Assembly (NCBI RefSeq): GCF_005503555.1
Contig: NZ_SCNG01000002.1
Coordinates: 744,001 to 808,000 of the forward strand
Direction: 5' to 3'
Length of the DNA stretch: 64,000 bases
Source of the DNA: Rudaea sp. 3F27F6
GTDB taxonomy: Bacteria; Pseudomonadota; Gammaproteobacteria; Xanthomonadales; Rhodanobacteraceae
Positions 19,670-30,135 of the stretch are shown piece by piece. A program made the position numbers and the translations under genes. The notes under the pieces were generated by a model. It had not been told where the DNA came from. It did not search any database and worked only from the letters and a program-made list of their open reading frames with translations. Within the stretch, counting starts at the first letter, position 1. The number at the start of each line of letters is the position of its first letter.

Positions 19670-20656
19670 TTATTTCTTGGCGAACAGATGCTCCACGCCG
19701 GCACGCTCCTCACGCAGCTCTTTCTCGGTCGCATCCATACGCGCGCGCGAGAAGTCGTTGATCGCCAGACCCTGCACGATCGAGTACTTGCCGTCTTTCA
19801 CCGTGACCGGATAACCGTAGATCACGCCCGGCGCAATACCGTAGGAACCGTCGGACGGAATGCCCATCGACACCCAGTCGCCCTCTTCCGTGCCGAGCGC
19901 CCAGGAGCGCATATGATCGACCGCGGCCGACGCCGCCGACGCCGCCGACGAGGCGCCGCGCGCCTTGATGATCGCCGCGCCGCGCTGCTGCACGACCGGG
20001 ATGAAATCCTTCTCGTACCAAGTCTGATCGACCAGGCTCAGTGCCGCGTTGCCCTTGACCGTCGCGTGGTGGATGTCCGGGTACTGGGTCGACGAGTGGT
20101 TGCCCCAGATCGTGACCTTTTTGATATCGGTCGTATGCGCGCCGGTCTTCTCGGCGAGCTGCGACAGCGCGCGGTTGTGGTCGAGGCGCACCATCGCGGT
20201 GAACTGGCCCGGATCGAGGTCCGGCGCATTCTGCTGGGCGATCAGCGCATTCGTGTTGGCCGGGTTGCCGACGACGAGCACACGTACCGTGCGCTTGGCG
20301 TGGTCGTTGAGCGCCTTACCTTGCGGCGAGAAGATCGCGCCGTTCGCTTCGAGCAGATCCTTGCGCTCCATGCCCGGGCCGCGCGGACGCGCGCCGACCA
20401 GCAGCGCATAGTCGACGTCCTTGAACGCGACGCTGAGGTCGTCGGTGGCGACGACGCCGGCGAGCAGCGGGAACGCGCAGTCGTTGAGTTCCATCACCAC
20501 GCCCTGCAACGCGGGCAGCGCCGGCGTGATTTCGAGCAGATGCAGGATCACCGGCTGGTCTTTGCCGAGCATGTCGCCCGCGGCGATGCGGAACAACAGG
20601 GCGTAACCGATCTGGCCGGCGGCGCCGGTGACGACAACACGGACGGGGGATTTCAT
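19670..20656 (-). CDS. mdh: Malate dehydrogenase
   Basis: The 328-residue NAD-dependent enzyme interconverts malate and oxaloacetate in the TCA cycle. The dinucleotide fold is seen in [13 protein letters not shown], the substrate arginines in [14 protein letters not shown], and the catalytic pair in MVRLDHNRA and [12 protein letters not shown]. The length is the usual one for the cytosolic-like MDH of beta- and gammaproteobacteria. Two ATGs lie 6 bases apart; the inner one (20656) is chosen because AGGAG is 8 bases before it. Oxaloacetate made here also feeds PrpC. It is followed by a strong terminator. Confidence 0.95.
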   Translation of the reverse strand: MKSPVRVVVTGAAGQIGYALLFRIAAGDMLGKDQPVILHLLEITPALPALQGVVMELNDCAFPLLAGVVATDDLSVAFKDVDYALLVGARPRGPGMERKDLLEANGAIFSPQGKALNDHAKRTVRVLVVGNPANTNALIAQQNAPDLDPGQFTAMVRLDHNRALSQLAEKTGAHTTDIKKVTIWGNHSSTQYPDIHHATVKGNAALSLVDQTWYEKDFIPVVQQRGAAIIKARGASSAASAASAAVDHMRSWALGTEEGDWVSMGIPSDGSYGIAPGVIYGYPVTVKDGKYSIVQGLAINDFSRARMDATEKELREERAGVEHLFAKK

Positions 20657-20693
20657 AGGCATGACTCCTGGGAAACGTGATCTCTCAGATTCA

Positions 20694-20787
20694 AGTGAGC
20701 GGTGAACAGTCAGCGGTGAGCGGAAAGAGCGCAAGCGGCTCGAGCCGTTGCCGCTCACCGCTCACTTCTCGACCGCTCACTGCAACT
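20694..20787. repeat. Palindromic GTGAGCGGT repeat between aminotransferase and mdh
   Basis: AGTGAGCGGTGA (20694-20705) is perfectly complementary to TCACCGCTCACT (20755-20766). The inner GCGGTGAGCGG (20712-20722) pairs with CCGCTCACCGC (20751-20761), and GGCTCGAGCC lies in the centre. A further GACCGCTCACT ends inside the aminotransferase stop region. The layout resembles a REP-type element or a long mRNA hairpin. Confidence 0.6.
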
Positions 20788-21976
20788 CGGCGAAAAATTC
20801 CTTGATGCGCTTCATGCCCTCGTCGAGCTGCTTGTCGGGGCAGGTATAGGAAATGCGCAGCGCGCGCGGTTCGCCGAAGGCCGAACCCGGCACGCAGGCG
20901 ACGCCCTTGGCTTCAAGCAGGGCGTTGCAGACGTCGACGTCGTTGTTGATCGCGGTCGAGCCGTGCTTCTTGCCGAAGGCGACCGAGATGTCGGGGAAAA
21001 CATAAAACGCGCCCTGCGGACGCGGGCACTTCACGCCGGGAATCGAATCGAGCACGGCGAGCACGCGGTCGCGCTTGGCGGCGAATTCGAGCGCCTTCTG
21101 CGCCGGCACGTCCTGCGGGCCCGACAGCGCCGCGATTGCCGCGGCGGTAACGACTTCGGGCAAGTTGGTGATGTGGTTCGAGTTGAGCGTGACCAGAGCC
21201 TGCGCGACCTTTTCCGGCGCAGCGATCAGACCGACGCGCCAGCCCGGCATGCCGTAGGTCTTCGACAGCGAGTCGACCACGATCGTGCGCTCGCGCAACT
21301 CGGGCTTGAAATTGAGGAAATTGTGGTAACCAACGCCGTCGAATACGAGGCGGTTGTAGATGTCGTCGCAGATGATCCAGGTGTCCGGGTACTTGGCGAG
21401 CACGTCGGCCAATGCGGCGATCTCGTCCTTCGTGTAGACCATGCCGGTCGGGTTCGAAGGATTGTTGAACAGGAACACTTTCGGCTTGCTCGCCAGCGCC
21501 TTGTCGAGCTGCTCGGGCTTGAGCTTGTAGTTCTGCTCGGGCGGGCACGGCAGCAGAGTCGTCTTCGCACCGACGATGTCGGCGATGTCGACGTAGGTGG
21601 TCCAGTACGGCGTCGGGAAAACGATCTCGTCGCCCGCATCGAGCAGCGCTTCGGCGAGGTTGTACAGCGTGTGCTTGGCGCCGACGCCGACGACGAGGTT
21701 CTTGCGCTCGTAGCCCGGCAGGCCGCTGCCTTCGAGGTGCTTGAGAAACGCGTCGAGCAGCGCGTCGCTGCCACGATTGGAACCGTACTGGCCGCTGTCG
21801 TGGGCGAGCGCTTCGCGCGCCGCGGCGTAGACATGCTCGCCCGGCAGGAAATTCGGCACGCCGATCGAGAAGCTGATGATGTCCTTGCCCGCCGCTTTGA
21901 GCTTTTTCGCCTTATCCGCAACCGCCATGATGGCGCTGGGCTTGGCTCGGCTCATACGTTCGGCTAACAAGGGCAT
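20777..21976 (-). CDS. Class I PLP-dependent aminotransferase (aspartate aminotransferase type)
   Basis: The 399-residue protein transfers amino groups, most likely between aspartate and 2-oxoglutarate. The PLP lysine is in VVDSLSKTYGMPGWR; other marks are the NPSNPTG box and the C-terminal substrate arginine in ALRISYT. The sequence type (FSIGVPNFLPGEHV, YGSNRGSDALLDAF) is the I-beta/gamma group of aspartate aminotransferases, which in some bacteria also act on prephenate. GAGGAG precedes the ATG at 6 bases. It is upstream of mdh on the same strand, so an aspartate-oxaloacetate-malate module is suggested. The C-terminal codons overlap the palindromic repeat. Confidence 0.87.
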   Translation of the reverse strand: MPLLAERMSRAKPSAIMAVADKAKKLKAAGKDIISFSIGVPNFLPGEHVYAAAREALAHDSGQYGSNRGSDALLDAFLKHLEGSGLPGYERKNLVVGVGAKHTLYNLAEALLDAGDEIVFPTPYWTTYVDIADIVGAKTTLLPCPPEQNYKLKPEQLDKALASKPKVFLFNNPSNPTGMVYTKDEIAALADVLAKYPDTWIICDDIYNRLVFDGVGYHNFLNFKPELRERTIVVDSLSKTYGMPGWRVGLIAAPEKVAQALVTLNSNHITNLPEVVTAAAIAALSGPQDVPAQKALEFAAKRDRVLAVLDSIPGVKCPRPQGAFYVFPDISVAFGKKHGSTAINNDVDVCNALLEAKGVACVPGSAFGEPRALRISYTCPDKQLDEGMKRIKEFFAELQ

Positions 21977-22205
21977 TGCAGTCTCCTCGATGATGGGTAA
22001 ACGGAGCTTGGCAGCTTAGCATATTTGCTGCGGCGCAGCGTCCATCCGGCACACGGATTCGCGCAGCCCACTGGGCGCTTTCGCCTGCGCCGAAAAAGCC
22101 GTCGGGTTTAAGCATTTGCCAACATTCCGATTTGCTACACTCCGCCGCGCCCTGCCCGCGGCGTATCCGGCAGAACGCTGTATCCGACCACCTCGAGGAG
22201 ATCGC

Positions 22206-22463
22206 ATGCTGCATATCATCTGGTCCATCATCATCGGCTTCATCGTCGGCCTGCTCGCACGCTGGTTCTATCCCGGCGCGATGCATCTCGGTTTCATTTT
22301 CACCGTGCTGCTCGGCATCGGCGGCTCGATCGTCGGCGGTCTGATCGGCAGCCTGTTCAAGAAGCCCGCGGACGGGCAGATGTTCCATCCGGCCGGCTTC
22401 ATCATGTCGATCATCGGCGCGATCATCATTTTGTTCGTCACCAAGCAGCTCGGCTACATGTAA
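22206..22463 (+). CDS. GlsB/YeaQ/YmgE family small membrane protein
   Basis: The 85-residue protein has three hydrophobic segments with the family pattern of Gly-rich helices (WSIIIGFIVGLLARWFYPG, TVLLGIGGSIVGGLIGSLF and IMSIIGAIIILFV). The family, formerly called transglycosylase-associated, is often stress-induced; its biochemical role is not settled. GAGGAG five bases before the ATG fixes the start. It is divergent from the aminotransferase gene and ends at a shared bidirectional terminator. Confidence 0.9.
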   Translation: MLHIIWSIIIGFIVGLLARWFYPGAMHLGFIFTVLLGIGGSIVGGLIGSLFKKPADGQMFHPAGFIMSIIGAIIILFVTKQLGYM

Positions 22464-22490
22464 GCGCACCGGGCTACCGGGAAAATAAAA

Positions 22491-22512
22491 AAGGCCGCCT
22501 TTCGGCGGCCTT
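22491..22512. terminator. Bidirectional intrinsic terminator
   Basis: AAGGCCGCC (22491-22499) and GGCGGCCTT (22504-22512) form a perfect 9-bp stem around a 4-base loop. TTTTCGTTT follows on the plus strand, and a run of A's before the stem provides a T-run on the minus strand. It lies between the convergent glsB-like and cyclophilin genes and can serve both. Confidence 0.85.
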
Positions 22513-22537
22513 TTCGTTTATCGATACGCGAAATGCC

Positions 22538-23056
22538 TCAGCGCGCGGCGAGCGCCTTGTTCCACTGCTCGAGCAGCGGCGCGACTTTCGCATCGGCGAG
22601 CAGCGTCGAGGTATCGCCGACGATCGTGATCGATTCGATCTTGTCGCCCTGGCGGATGCTGTCGACGACCTTCTGATCGTCCGCGCTCAGCACTTCGCCG
22701 AACACCGTGTGCTTGCCGTCGAGCCACGGCGTGACCACGTGGGTGATGAAGAACTGCGAACCGTTCGTGCCCGGGCCCGCGTTGGCCATCGACAGCACGC
22801 CGGGCTTGTTGTGCTTCAGGTGCGCGACGAATTCGTCGCCGAAGCGATAGCCCGGACCGCCGCGCCCCGAACCTTCCGGGCAGCCGCCCTGGATCATGAA
22901 GTCGGGGATCACGCGATGGAAGGTCAGCCCGTCGTAGAACTTGTGCTGGGCGAGATTGACGAAATTGGCCACCGTCACCGGCGTGTGCTCGGGCGTGAGG
23001 CGGATATGGATCGTGCCGCGCTCGGTCTTGATGTGGGCTTGCAGGTCTTGACTCAT
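22538..23056 (-). CDS. ppiB: Peptidyl-prolyl cis-trans isomerase, cyclophilin type (cytoplasmic PpiB-like)
   Basis: The 172-residue cyclophilin is complete. FHRVIPDFMIQGG holds the catalytic Arg and the hydrophobic pocket, followed by MANAGPGTNGSQFFIT and WLDGKHTVFGEV. It lacks a signal peptide from the start at 23056 (MSQDLQAHIKTERG), which has GGAG upstream, so it is cytoplasmic like PpiB; the C-terminus is slightly longer than in E. coli PpiB. It assists protein folding. It is divergent from typA. Confidence 0.92.
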   Translation of the reverse strand: MSQDLQAHIKTERGTIHIRLTPEHTPVTVANFVNLAQHKFYDGLTFHRVIPDFMIQGGCPEGSGRGGPGYRFGDEFVAHLKHNKPGVLSMANAGPGTNGSQFFITHVVTPWLDGKHTVFGEVLSADDQKVVDSIRQGDKIESITIVGDTSTLLADAKVAPLLEQWNKALAAR

Positions 23057-23248
23057 TGATGCTCCGTGGTAGCGCCGCAGAGAGCGGCTTTGGGTCTCAG
23101 CCCCGACCAGGACGGTGAAGAGACGGTCGGTTGAAAGAGGGGCCGGCAGCGGGCGTCTTCGATCTTTACGGGCCGCCGCGACCGGCAAAAGGGAGACAAT
23201 GGTAACCGATAAGCCTTGTTGCGCCGCAGTATCGGGCTGAAATTCGGG

Positions 23249-23254
23249 TATAAT
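23249..23254 (+). promoter_or_regulatory. Perfect -10 box upstream of typA
   Basis: TATAAT at 23249-23254 lies 50 bases before the typA start, in an otherwise GC-rich intergenic stretch. I see no convincing -35 at 16-18 bases upstream. Confidence 0.5.
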
Positions 23255-23303
23255 CGCGGCATCCCTTTCCCATACAGCCTGCCGTCAGGGCGGGCCCATC
23301 GCT

Positions 23304-25132
<1,829 letters not shown>

Positions 25133-25136
<4 letters not shown>

Positions 25137-25681
25137 ACACGGCGGGTGCGCGGGTGCAGCACCGCCGGTTTCTCCTGGTCTGCGCGGCGCAGGATTTTCG
25201 TCCGCGCGACCACGACGGCGACCTCGTGCGCGAGCGCAAGGCCGGCCTAGAAGACGCCGCGCTCTGCGCGCGGCTATGGAATGAAGTCGGGCGCGGATTT
25301 TGGACCGAACGCAGCCGCTGGAACGAAGCGCGCTGGCGTCGGCACCTCGCGCGCCCCGAGATCGATTTCCGCATCGGCCGCCGCGATCGCCGCGACATCG
25401 GCTGTTTCGAACTGGTTTTCGGCAAACGCGGCGCACGCCTCGAAGGCTTCGGCCTACTGCCTGCCGCGCGCGGCTCTGGCCTCGGCAGCGCCTGGCTGAC
25501 GACCGCCATGCATGCGGCCTTCGCCGCGGGTGCGCGCGAACTGCGCCTCGGCACCGCGACGGACGATCACCCGCATGCGCTGCCGAACTACCTCGCGCGC
25601 GGGTTCCGCATCGTTCGCGAAACCGCGCTGGCCGACCCGATGCCGGATACTGGCATTCGCGCCGCACCCCGGCGAACATAG
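25133..25681 (+). CDS. GNAT family N-acetyltransferase
   Basis: The 182-residue protein begins at GTG 25133, overlapping the typA stop by 4 bases (GTGA). The acetyl-CoA loop is ARGSGLGSAWL within LEGFGLLPAARGSGLG, and LPNYLARGFRIVRET is the typical last GNAT strand-helix. The N-terminal about 50 residues are Arg-rich and not typical, so an internal start is possible. The substrate is unknown. Coupling to typA suggests co-expression, but no functional link is known to me. Confidence 0.7.
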
Positions 25682-25730
25682 TCCGGCCCGGCCGCAACGG
25701 TCGCGGCACCGTCCAAATTCGGGGGTCGCC

Positions 25731-27323
25731 ATGCACGTGCTGCGTTCGCGTTACGGATGTGCGCTTGTATCCTGCTTTTTCGCCGCAGCAGCCTTTGGGC
25801 AAACCAACGGCACTCCACACGTTCAGCTCGAAGAAGCCTCGATAGCTCAGTTGACCCAGCAACTGCGGCGCGGCGAACTGACGTCGCACACGCTGGTGCA
25901 GCAATACCTCGATCGCATCGCCGCGCTCGACAAAGCCGGCCCGGCGATCAACGCGGTGATCGAACTCAATCCTGATGCGCTCGCGATCGCGGACAAGGTC
26001 GACGCGGCGCGAAAAAGTGGAAAAGTGTACGGGCCGCTGCACGGCATCCCGGTGCTGATCAAGGACAATATCGATACCGCCGGCAAAATGAGCACGAGCG
26101 CCGGTTCGCTTGCGCTGGCTGACTCGATTGCAGCGAAGGACGCGACCGTCGTCGCCCGGCTGCGCGCAGCCGGCGCGGTGATCCTCGGCAAAACCAATCT
26201 GTCGGAATGGGCGAATTTTCGTTCGACGCATTCGACCAGCGGCTTGAGCGGACTCGGCGGTCTGACCAGGAATCCCTACGCCCTCGATCGCAACACCTGC
26301 GGTTCGAGCTCGGGCACCGGCGCCGCGATCGCAGCGAATTTCGCCGTGGTCGGCGTCGGCACCGAAACCGACGGGTCGATCGTGTGCCCGTCGTCGGTGA
26401 ACGGTCTGGTCGGCATCAAGCCGACGCTCGGACTGGTCAGCCGCGCGGGCATTGTGCCGATCGCGCACAGCCAGGACACGGCCGGCCCGATGGCGCGCAC
26501 GGTCGCCGACGCGGCCACGCTGCTGACCGTGCTCGCCGGCAGCGATGTGCGCGATGCCGCAACAAAGGACGCGGACAAGCATCGCCGCGACTACACCAAG
26601 GCGCTCGATGCGAAGAGCCTGAAAGGCGCGCGCATCGGCATCGTGCGCAAGCTCGCCGGCGTCGGCCCCGAGGTCGACCGCGTGTTCGATGCAAGCATTG
26701 TGGCGCTCAAAGCCGCGGGCGCCGTCATCGTCGATCCGGTCGAGCTGCCGAACCAGGGCAAGTACGACGACGACGAATCCGTCGTCCTGCAATACGAATT
26801 CAAGGCCGATCTCGACGCCTATCTCGCCGCGCTCGCGCCGAACGTGAAAACGCGCAGCCTCGCCGACCTGATCGAGTTCAACAAGGCCCATGCCGACCGC
26901 GAAATGCCGTGGTTCGGCCAGGAGTTGCTCGAGCAGTCGCAGGCGCGCGGCGGTCTCGACGAAAAAGTATACAAAGACGCATTGGCAAAATCGAAACGCC
27001 TCGCCGGTGCTGAAGGCATCGACGCGGCGCTGGCGAAGGACAAGCTCGACGCGCTGATCGCACCGACCGGCGGCCCGGCCTGGGTCACCGATCTGGTCAA
27101 CGGCGATCACTACACCGGCGGCAGTTCCACGCCCGCGGCCGTGGCCGGGTATCCGGCAGTAACCGTGCCGATGAGTGCGGTGCACGGCCTGCCGGTCGGC
27201 GTGACTTTCTTCGCCGGAGCATGGAGCGAAGCCCAACTGATCGGCTACGCCTACGCGTTCGAGCAGGCCACACATGCGCGCAAACCACCGCAATTTTCGG
27301 CGCATATCGACACGCCGAATTGA
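25731..27323 (+). CDS. Secreted amidase signature family hydrolase
   Basis: The 530-residue protein has a signal peptide (CALVSCFFAAAAFGQ) and the complete amidase-signature Ser-Ser-Lys site: Lys in PVLIKDNIDTAG, the cis-Ser in CGSSSGTGAAIA, and the nucleophile Ser in VGTETDGSIVCPSS. The periplasmic location and overall sequence resemble peptide amidase-like enzymes of Stenotrophomonas and relatives, which remove C-terminal amide groups from peptides; the exact substrate is not provable here. The ATG at 25731 is chosen because the signal peptide begins there. Confidence 0.88.
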   Translation: MHVLRSRYGCALVSCFFAAAAFGQTNGTPHVQLEEASIAQLTQQLRRGELTSHTLVQQYLDRIAALDKAGPAINAVIELNPDALAIADKVDAARKSGKVYGPLHGIPVLIKDNIDTAGKMSTSAGSLALADSIAAKDATVVARLRAAGAVILGKTNLSEWANFRSTHSTSGLSGLGGLTRNPYALDRNTCGSSSGTGAAIAANFAVVGVGTETDGSIVCPSSVNGLVGIKPTLGLVSRAGIVPIAHSQDTAGPMARTVADAATLLTVLAGSDVRDAATKDADKHRRDYTKALDAKSLKGARIGIVRKLAGVGPEVDRVFDASIVALKAAGAVIVDPVELPNQGKYDDDESVVLQYEFKADLDAYLAALAPNVKTRSLADLIEFNKAHADREMPWFGQELLEQSQARGGLDEKVYKDALAKSKRLAGAEGIDAALAKDKLDALIAPTGGPAWVTDLVNGDHYTGGSSTPAAVAGYPAVTVPMSAVHGLPVGVTFFAGAWSEAQLIGYAYAFEQATHARKPPQFSAHIDTPN

Positions 27324-27333
27324 ATTCCGGCAC

Positions 27334-27353
27334 GGCCCGGCAAGGGCCTTTCG
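27334..27353 (+). terminator. Weak intrinsic terminator after the amidase gene
   Basis: GGCCC (27334-27338) and GGGCC (27344-27348) form a short GC stem with a 5-base loop, followed by TTTCG. It begins 11 bases after the amidase stop. Confidence 0.4.
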
Positions 27354-27371
27354 ATATAAAGAAATTTTTCG

Positions 27372-27400
27372 TTGACATCGTTGTGCACGGCGCCTACAGT
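27372..27400 (+). promoter_or_regulatory. Sigma-70 promoter: TTGACA, 17 bp, TACAGT
   Basis: TTGACA at 27372-27377 is followed after exactly 17 bases by TACAGT at 27395-27400. The start site would be near 27407. A perfect 8-bp hairpin, GCTTCGGG (27408-27415) with CCCGAAGC (27419-27426), lies at the predicted 5' end. About 190 bases of leader follow before the next good ribosome-binding site. I recognise no riboswitch or small RNA in the leader. Confidence 0.6.
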
Positions 27401-27615
27401 TCGCCCCGCTTCGGGCCGCCCGAAGCACTTTTCAGTTATCCACGGACATCAATGGACAGCTACCCGAGTACCAGCGCAGTTCTTAGCCGCCCGGCTGTGA
27501 GCTGCCTTGGAAAAATCTGCAACGACTCCCGCACGGCGGGCTTGCGCTCGATTTCGCTAAGTACCATTAGCTGATCCTCCGCTCGCCTCCCCCGTTCCGG
27601 GATTGGAGGTGAGCC

Positions 27616-28164
27616 ATGAAACTCCTGCTCTTCACCCGCGCGCTCATCAGCGCGCCATCCGTTCGTTTCGACGCGGCGAACCGGCCGCAAGCGGCCGCGC
27701 GCACGCTGCGCAGCGAGCGCACTGCGCGCCTGCGCTGCGTCTGGTCGCGCGGTGCCGACGGCCGTCTCGCCTGCCGCTGGCTGCGCGACGATGTGCCGGC
27801 CAGCGACAGCGCCATTCCGGCCGAAGCGATCCGCCGCTTTCCCTTTGGCATCCCGGCAACCGAAGGCTGCCTGCCGTCGCCCCTCTCCCGCACGGCGGCA
27901 GAGGGAGTGACCGTTGGCAGCGCCAACGGTGCGGTGAAGGAACGCTCACTTCACGACACCACTCAACCGAACACCAAACAAGAGGTGCGCCCGACGCCGA
28001 TCCACCCGCCGCTGCGCACGCCGACGGCGACGCGCGTCACCGACTTCCGCCGCAGCGGCAACCTGCCCGCGCCGGTCGGCACGAGCGACGATCGCTCGGC
28101 GCCGGACCAGCTCCCACGCGAGCCGAAAGGAATCGATCATGTCCGGCACGTTCGTCCTGCTTGA
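27616..28164 (+). CDS. Hypothetical ORF ahead of the Na/Pi cotransporter gene
   Basis: A strong ribosome-binding site (GGAGGTGAGCC) precedes ATG 27616. The first 60 residues (with RLRCVWSRGADGRLACRWLRD) look like a short conserved protein of Lysobacterales, but I cannot name it. The open frame continues to 28164 through two palindromes at 27880-27930 and overlaps the next gene by 26 bases; the later part is low-complexity and may result from insertion of a palindromic repeat into or after a gene of about 70-90 codons. Translation of the first part is likely; the true C-terminus is uncertain. Confidence 0.4.
   Translation: MKLLLFTRALISAPSVRFDAANRPQAAARTLRSERTARLRCVWSRGADGRLACRWLRDDVPASDSAIPAEAIRRFPFGIPATEGCLPSPLSRTAAEGVTVGSANGAVKERSLHDTTQPNTKQEVRPTPIHPPLRTPTATRVTDFRRSGNLPAPVGTSDDRSAPDQLPREPKGIDHVRHVRPA
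27880..27930. repeat. Tandem palindromes, candidate REP-like element
   Basis: CCCTCT (27881-27886) pairs with AGAGGG (27900-27905). Directly after, ACCGTTGGC (27910-27918) pairs perfectly with GCCAACGGT (27922-27930). Both lie inside the open frame that begins at 27616. Confidence 0.5.
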
Positions 28165-29896
28165 AATCGCCGGTGACGTCGCCCTGCTGCTCTGGGGCAC
28201 GCACATGGTCACGACGGGCGTCCTGCGCGGCTACGGCACCGATCTGCGGCGCTGGCTCGGCAAGCATCTGAATCATCGCCTCAGCGCGTTCACGTTCGGG
28301 CTCATCGTCACCGCCCTGCTCCAGAGCAGCACGGCGACGAGCCTGATGGCGACCTCGTTCGCGGCGAGCGGCTTTCTCGGCCTGACTCCGGGCCTCGTCG
28401 TCATGCTCGGCGCCAACGTCGGCACGACCCTGGTCGCGCAGGCGTTGTCGTTCGACGTCGCCGCGTTCGCGCCGATCCTGATCCTGATCGGCTTCGCCAT
28501 CCATCGGCGCAGCGACGACGTGCGCTGGAAGAACGTCGGCCGCGTCGGCATCGGCCTCGGTCTGATGCTGCTCGCCCTGTCCCTGCTCGTGCACGCGATG
28601 GCGCCGGTCGAGAACGCCGCGAGCCTGCGCGCCGTGCTGCACAGTCTGACCGGCGAACCGATTCTCGCCGTCGCGATCGCCGCGCTGCTGACCTGGGCCT
28701 GCCATTCGAGCGTGGCGATCGTGCTGTTGATCGCCGCGCTCGCGACCGGCGGCGTAGTCGACGCTCAGGGCGCGCTCGCGCTCGTGCTCGGCGCCAATCT
28801 CGGCGGCACCATCCCGCCGCTGGTCGAGGCCGGCTCGCCGGTGGCCAAGCGCCTGCCGCTCGGCAACCTGCTCGTGCGCGTATTCGGCTGCCTGGTCTGT
28901 CTGCCGCTGCTGCACCCGATCGCCGACGCACTCACCGCGCTGTCGGCCGATCCCGCACGCGTGGCGGTGAACTTCCACACTGCGTTCAACCTTGGGCTGG
29001 CGCTGCTTTTCATCGTGCCGGTCGAGGCGCTGTCGAAGCTCGTCGTGCGCCTGCTGCCCGAGCCGCCGCGCCCGACCGATCTCGGCGTGCCGCTTTATCT
29101 CGATGAGGCGGCGCTCGGTTCGGCCAACGTTGCGCTCGCCAACGCGACGCGCGAGACCATGCGCATGGTCGACCTCGCCGAAGACATGCTGCGCGGCCTG
29201 ATCGACGCCTTCCAGAAGGACGATCCGGTGCGCGCCGCGCAGATCGGGCGCATGGACTCGGCAATCGACCGGCTCGGTTCGGCGATCCGCGAGTACCTCG
29301 CCGATCTCGGCGGCGAAGCGATGAACGAGGACGACGGCGCGCGCAGCCAGGAAATCCTCGCCTTCGTGCTCAATATCGAGCATATCGGCGACATCACCGC
29401 GAACAATTTGATCGAATTCGCGGCGAAGCAGCGCCAGCGCGGCCGCGCGTTCACCGACGAGGAGATGCGCGACATCCGCATGATGCACGGCCAAGTGCTC
29501 GAGAGCCTGCGCCTCGGCGTTGCCGTGTTCCTCAACGGCGACGTGCGCGCGGCGCAGGAGCTCGTCGCGAGCAAGGACAAGCTGCTGCATCTCGAAACCG
29601 CCGCGGCCGACCGCTACGTGCGCAGTGCGCGCGAGCGGCGCGGTCCCGGGTTCGAGGGCGGCGACGTCTACCTGCGCATCCTGCGCGATCTGAAGCGCGT
29701 GCATTCGCATCTGACCGCGCTTGCCTACCCGATTCTCGAGCATGCGGGCCTGCTGCAGAACCGGCTCGTGACCGATGCGATCGGCCGGCCGGCCGAAAAC
29801 GGCGGCAACGGCCGCCACCACCCGACTCATGAAGTCCACGGGACCGAACAGGCCGCCGCCGTCGAGCGCGGCGAGCCCAGCGAGCCTCCGTGGTAA
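28139..29896 (+). CDS. Na/Pi cotransporter family protein with PhoU-like domain
   Basis: The 585-residue protein has two inverted NptA/SLC34-type repeats, seen as LLQSSTATSLMATSFAASG and CHSSVAIVLLIAALATGG, each followed by a Gly-Ala-Asn motif (LGANVGTTL and LGANLGGTIPP). Membrane segments occupy about residues 1-310. The rest is a soluble helical PhoU-like domain (about 330-550) thought to regulate phosphate flux. The family moves phosphate with sodium. AAGGA 8 bases before the ATG supports the start. No pho-box was recognised upstream. Confidence 0.9.
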   Translation: MSGTFVLLEIAGDVALLLWGTHMVTTGVLRGYGTDLRRWLGKHLNHRLSAFTFGLIVTALLQSSTATSLMATSFAASGFLGLTPGLVVMLGANVGTTLVAQALSFDVAAFAPILILIGFAIHRRSDDVRWKNVGRVGIGLGLMLLALSLLVHAMAPVENAASLRAVLHSLTGEPILAVAIAALLTWACHSSVAIVLLIAALATGGVVDAQGALALVLGANLGGTIPPLVEAGSPVAKRLPLGNLLVRVFGCLVCLPLLHPIADALTALSADPARVAVNFHTAFNLGLALLFIVPVEALSKLVVRLLPEPPRPTDLGVPLYLDEAALGSANVALANATRETMRMVDLAEDMLRGLIDAFQKDDPVRAAQIGRMDSAIDRLGSAIREYLADLGGEAMNEDDGARSQEILAFVLNIEHIGDITANNLIEFAAKQRQRGRAFTDEEMRDIRMMHGQVLESLRLGVAVFLNGDVRAAQELVASKDKLLHLETAAADRYVRSARERRGPGFEGGDVYLRILRDLKRVHSHLTALAYPILEHAGLLQNRLVTDAIGRPAENGGNGRHHPTHEVHGTEQAAAVERGEPSEPPW

Positions 29897-30135
29897 TGCA
29901 GCGGTAAACATTCGCAGATTGACTAGGGCAGTTCAGGCTCTGGGGCTTGTGACGTGGCGTTTTCCGGGGATGTCCCCTGCTTCCGTTCGCGGAGGTAGGC
30001 AGACAGGAGCACGTGCGCGCTGCGCAGGCCGTCGGCGAATCCGTTTTTGACATTCCGTCTTGCCATTGTGTGCACAACTGCTGGGGTAGCAGATGTCGCG
30101 CCGATCTCTCATGCCGTTCGTTCGGATCATCAATC

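Noticed and set aside
27460-27690. Minus-strand ORF in the leader before the Na/Pi cotransporter
   Set aside because: No ribosome-binding site and no recognisable family; it opposes a well-formed promoter and ribosome-binding site on the plus strand.
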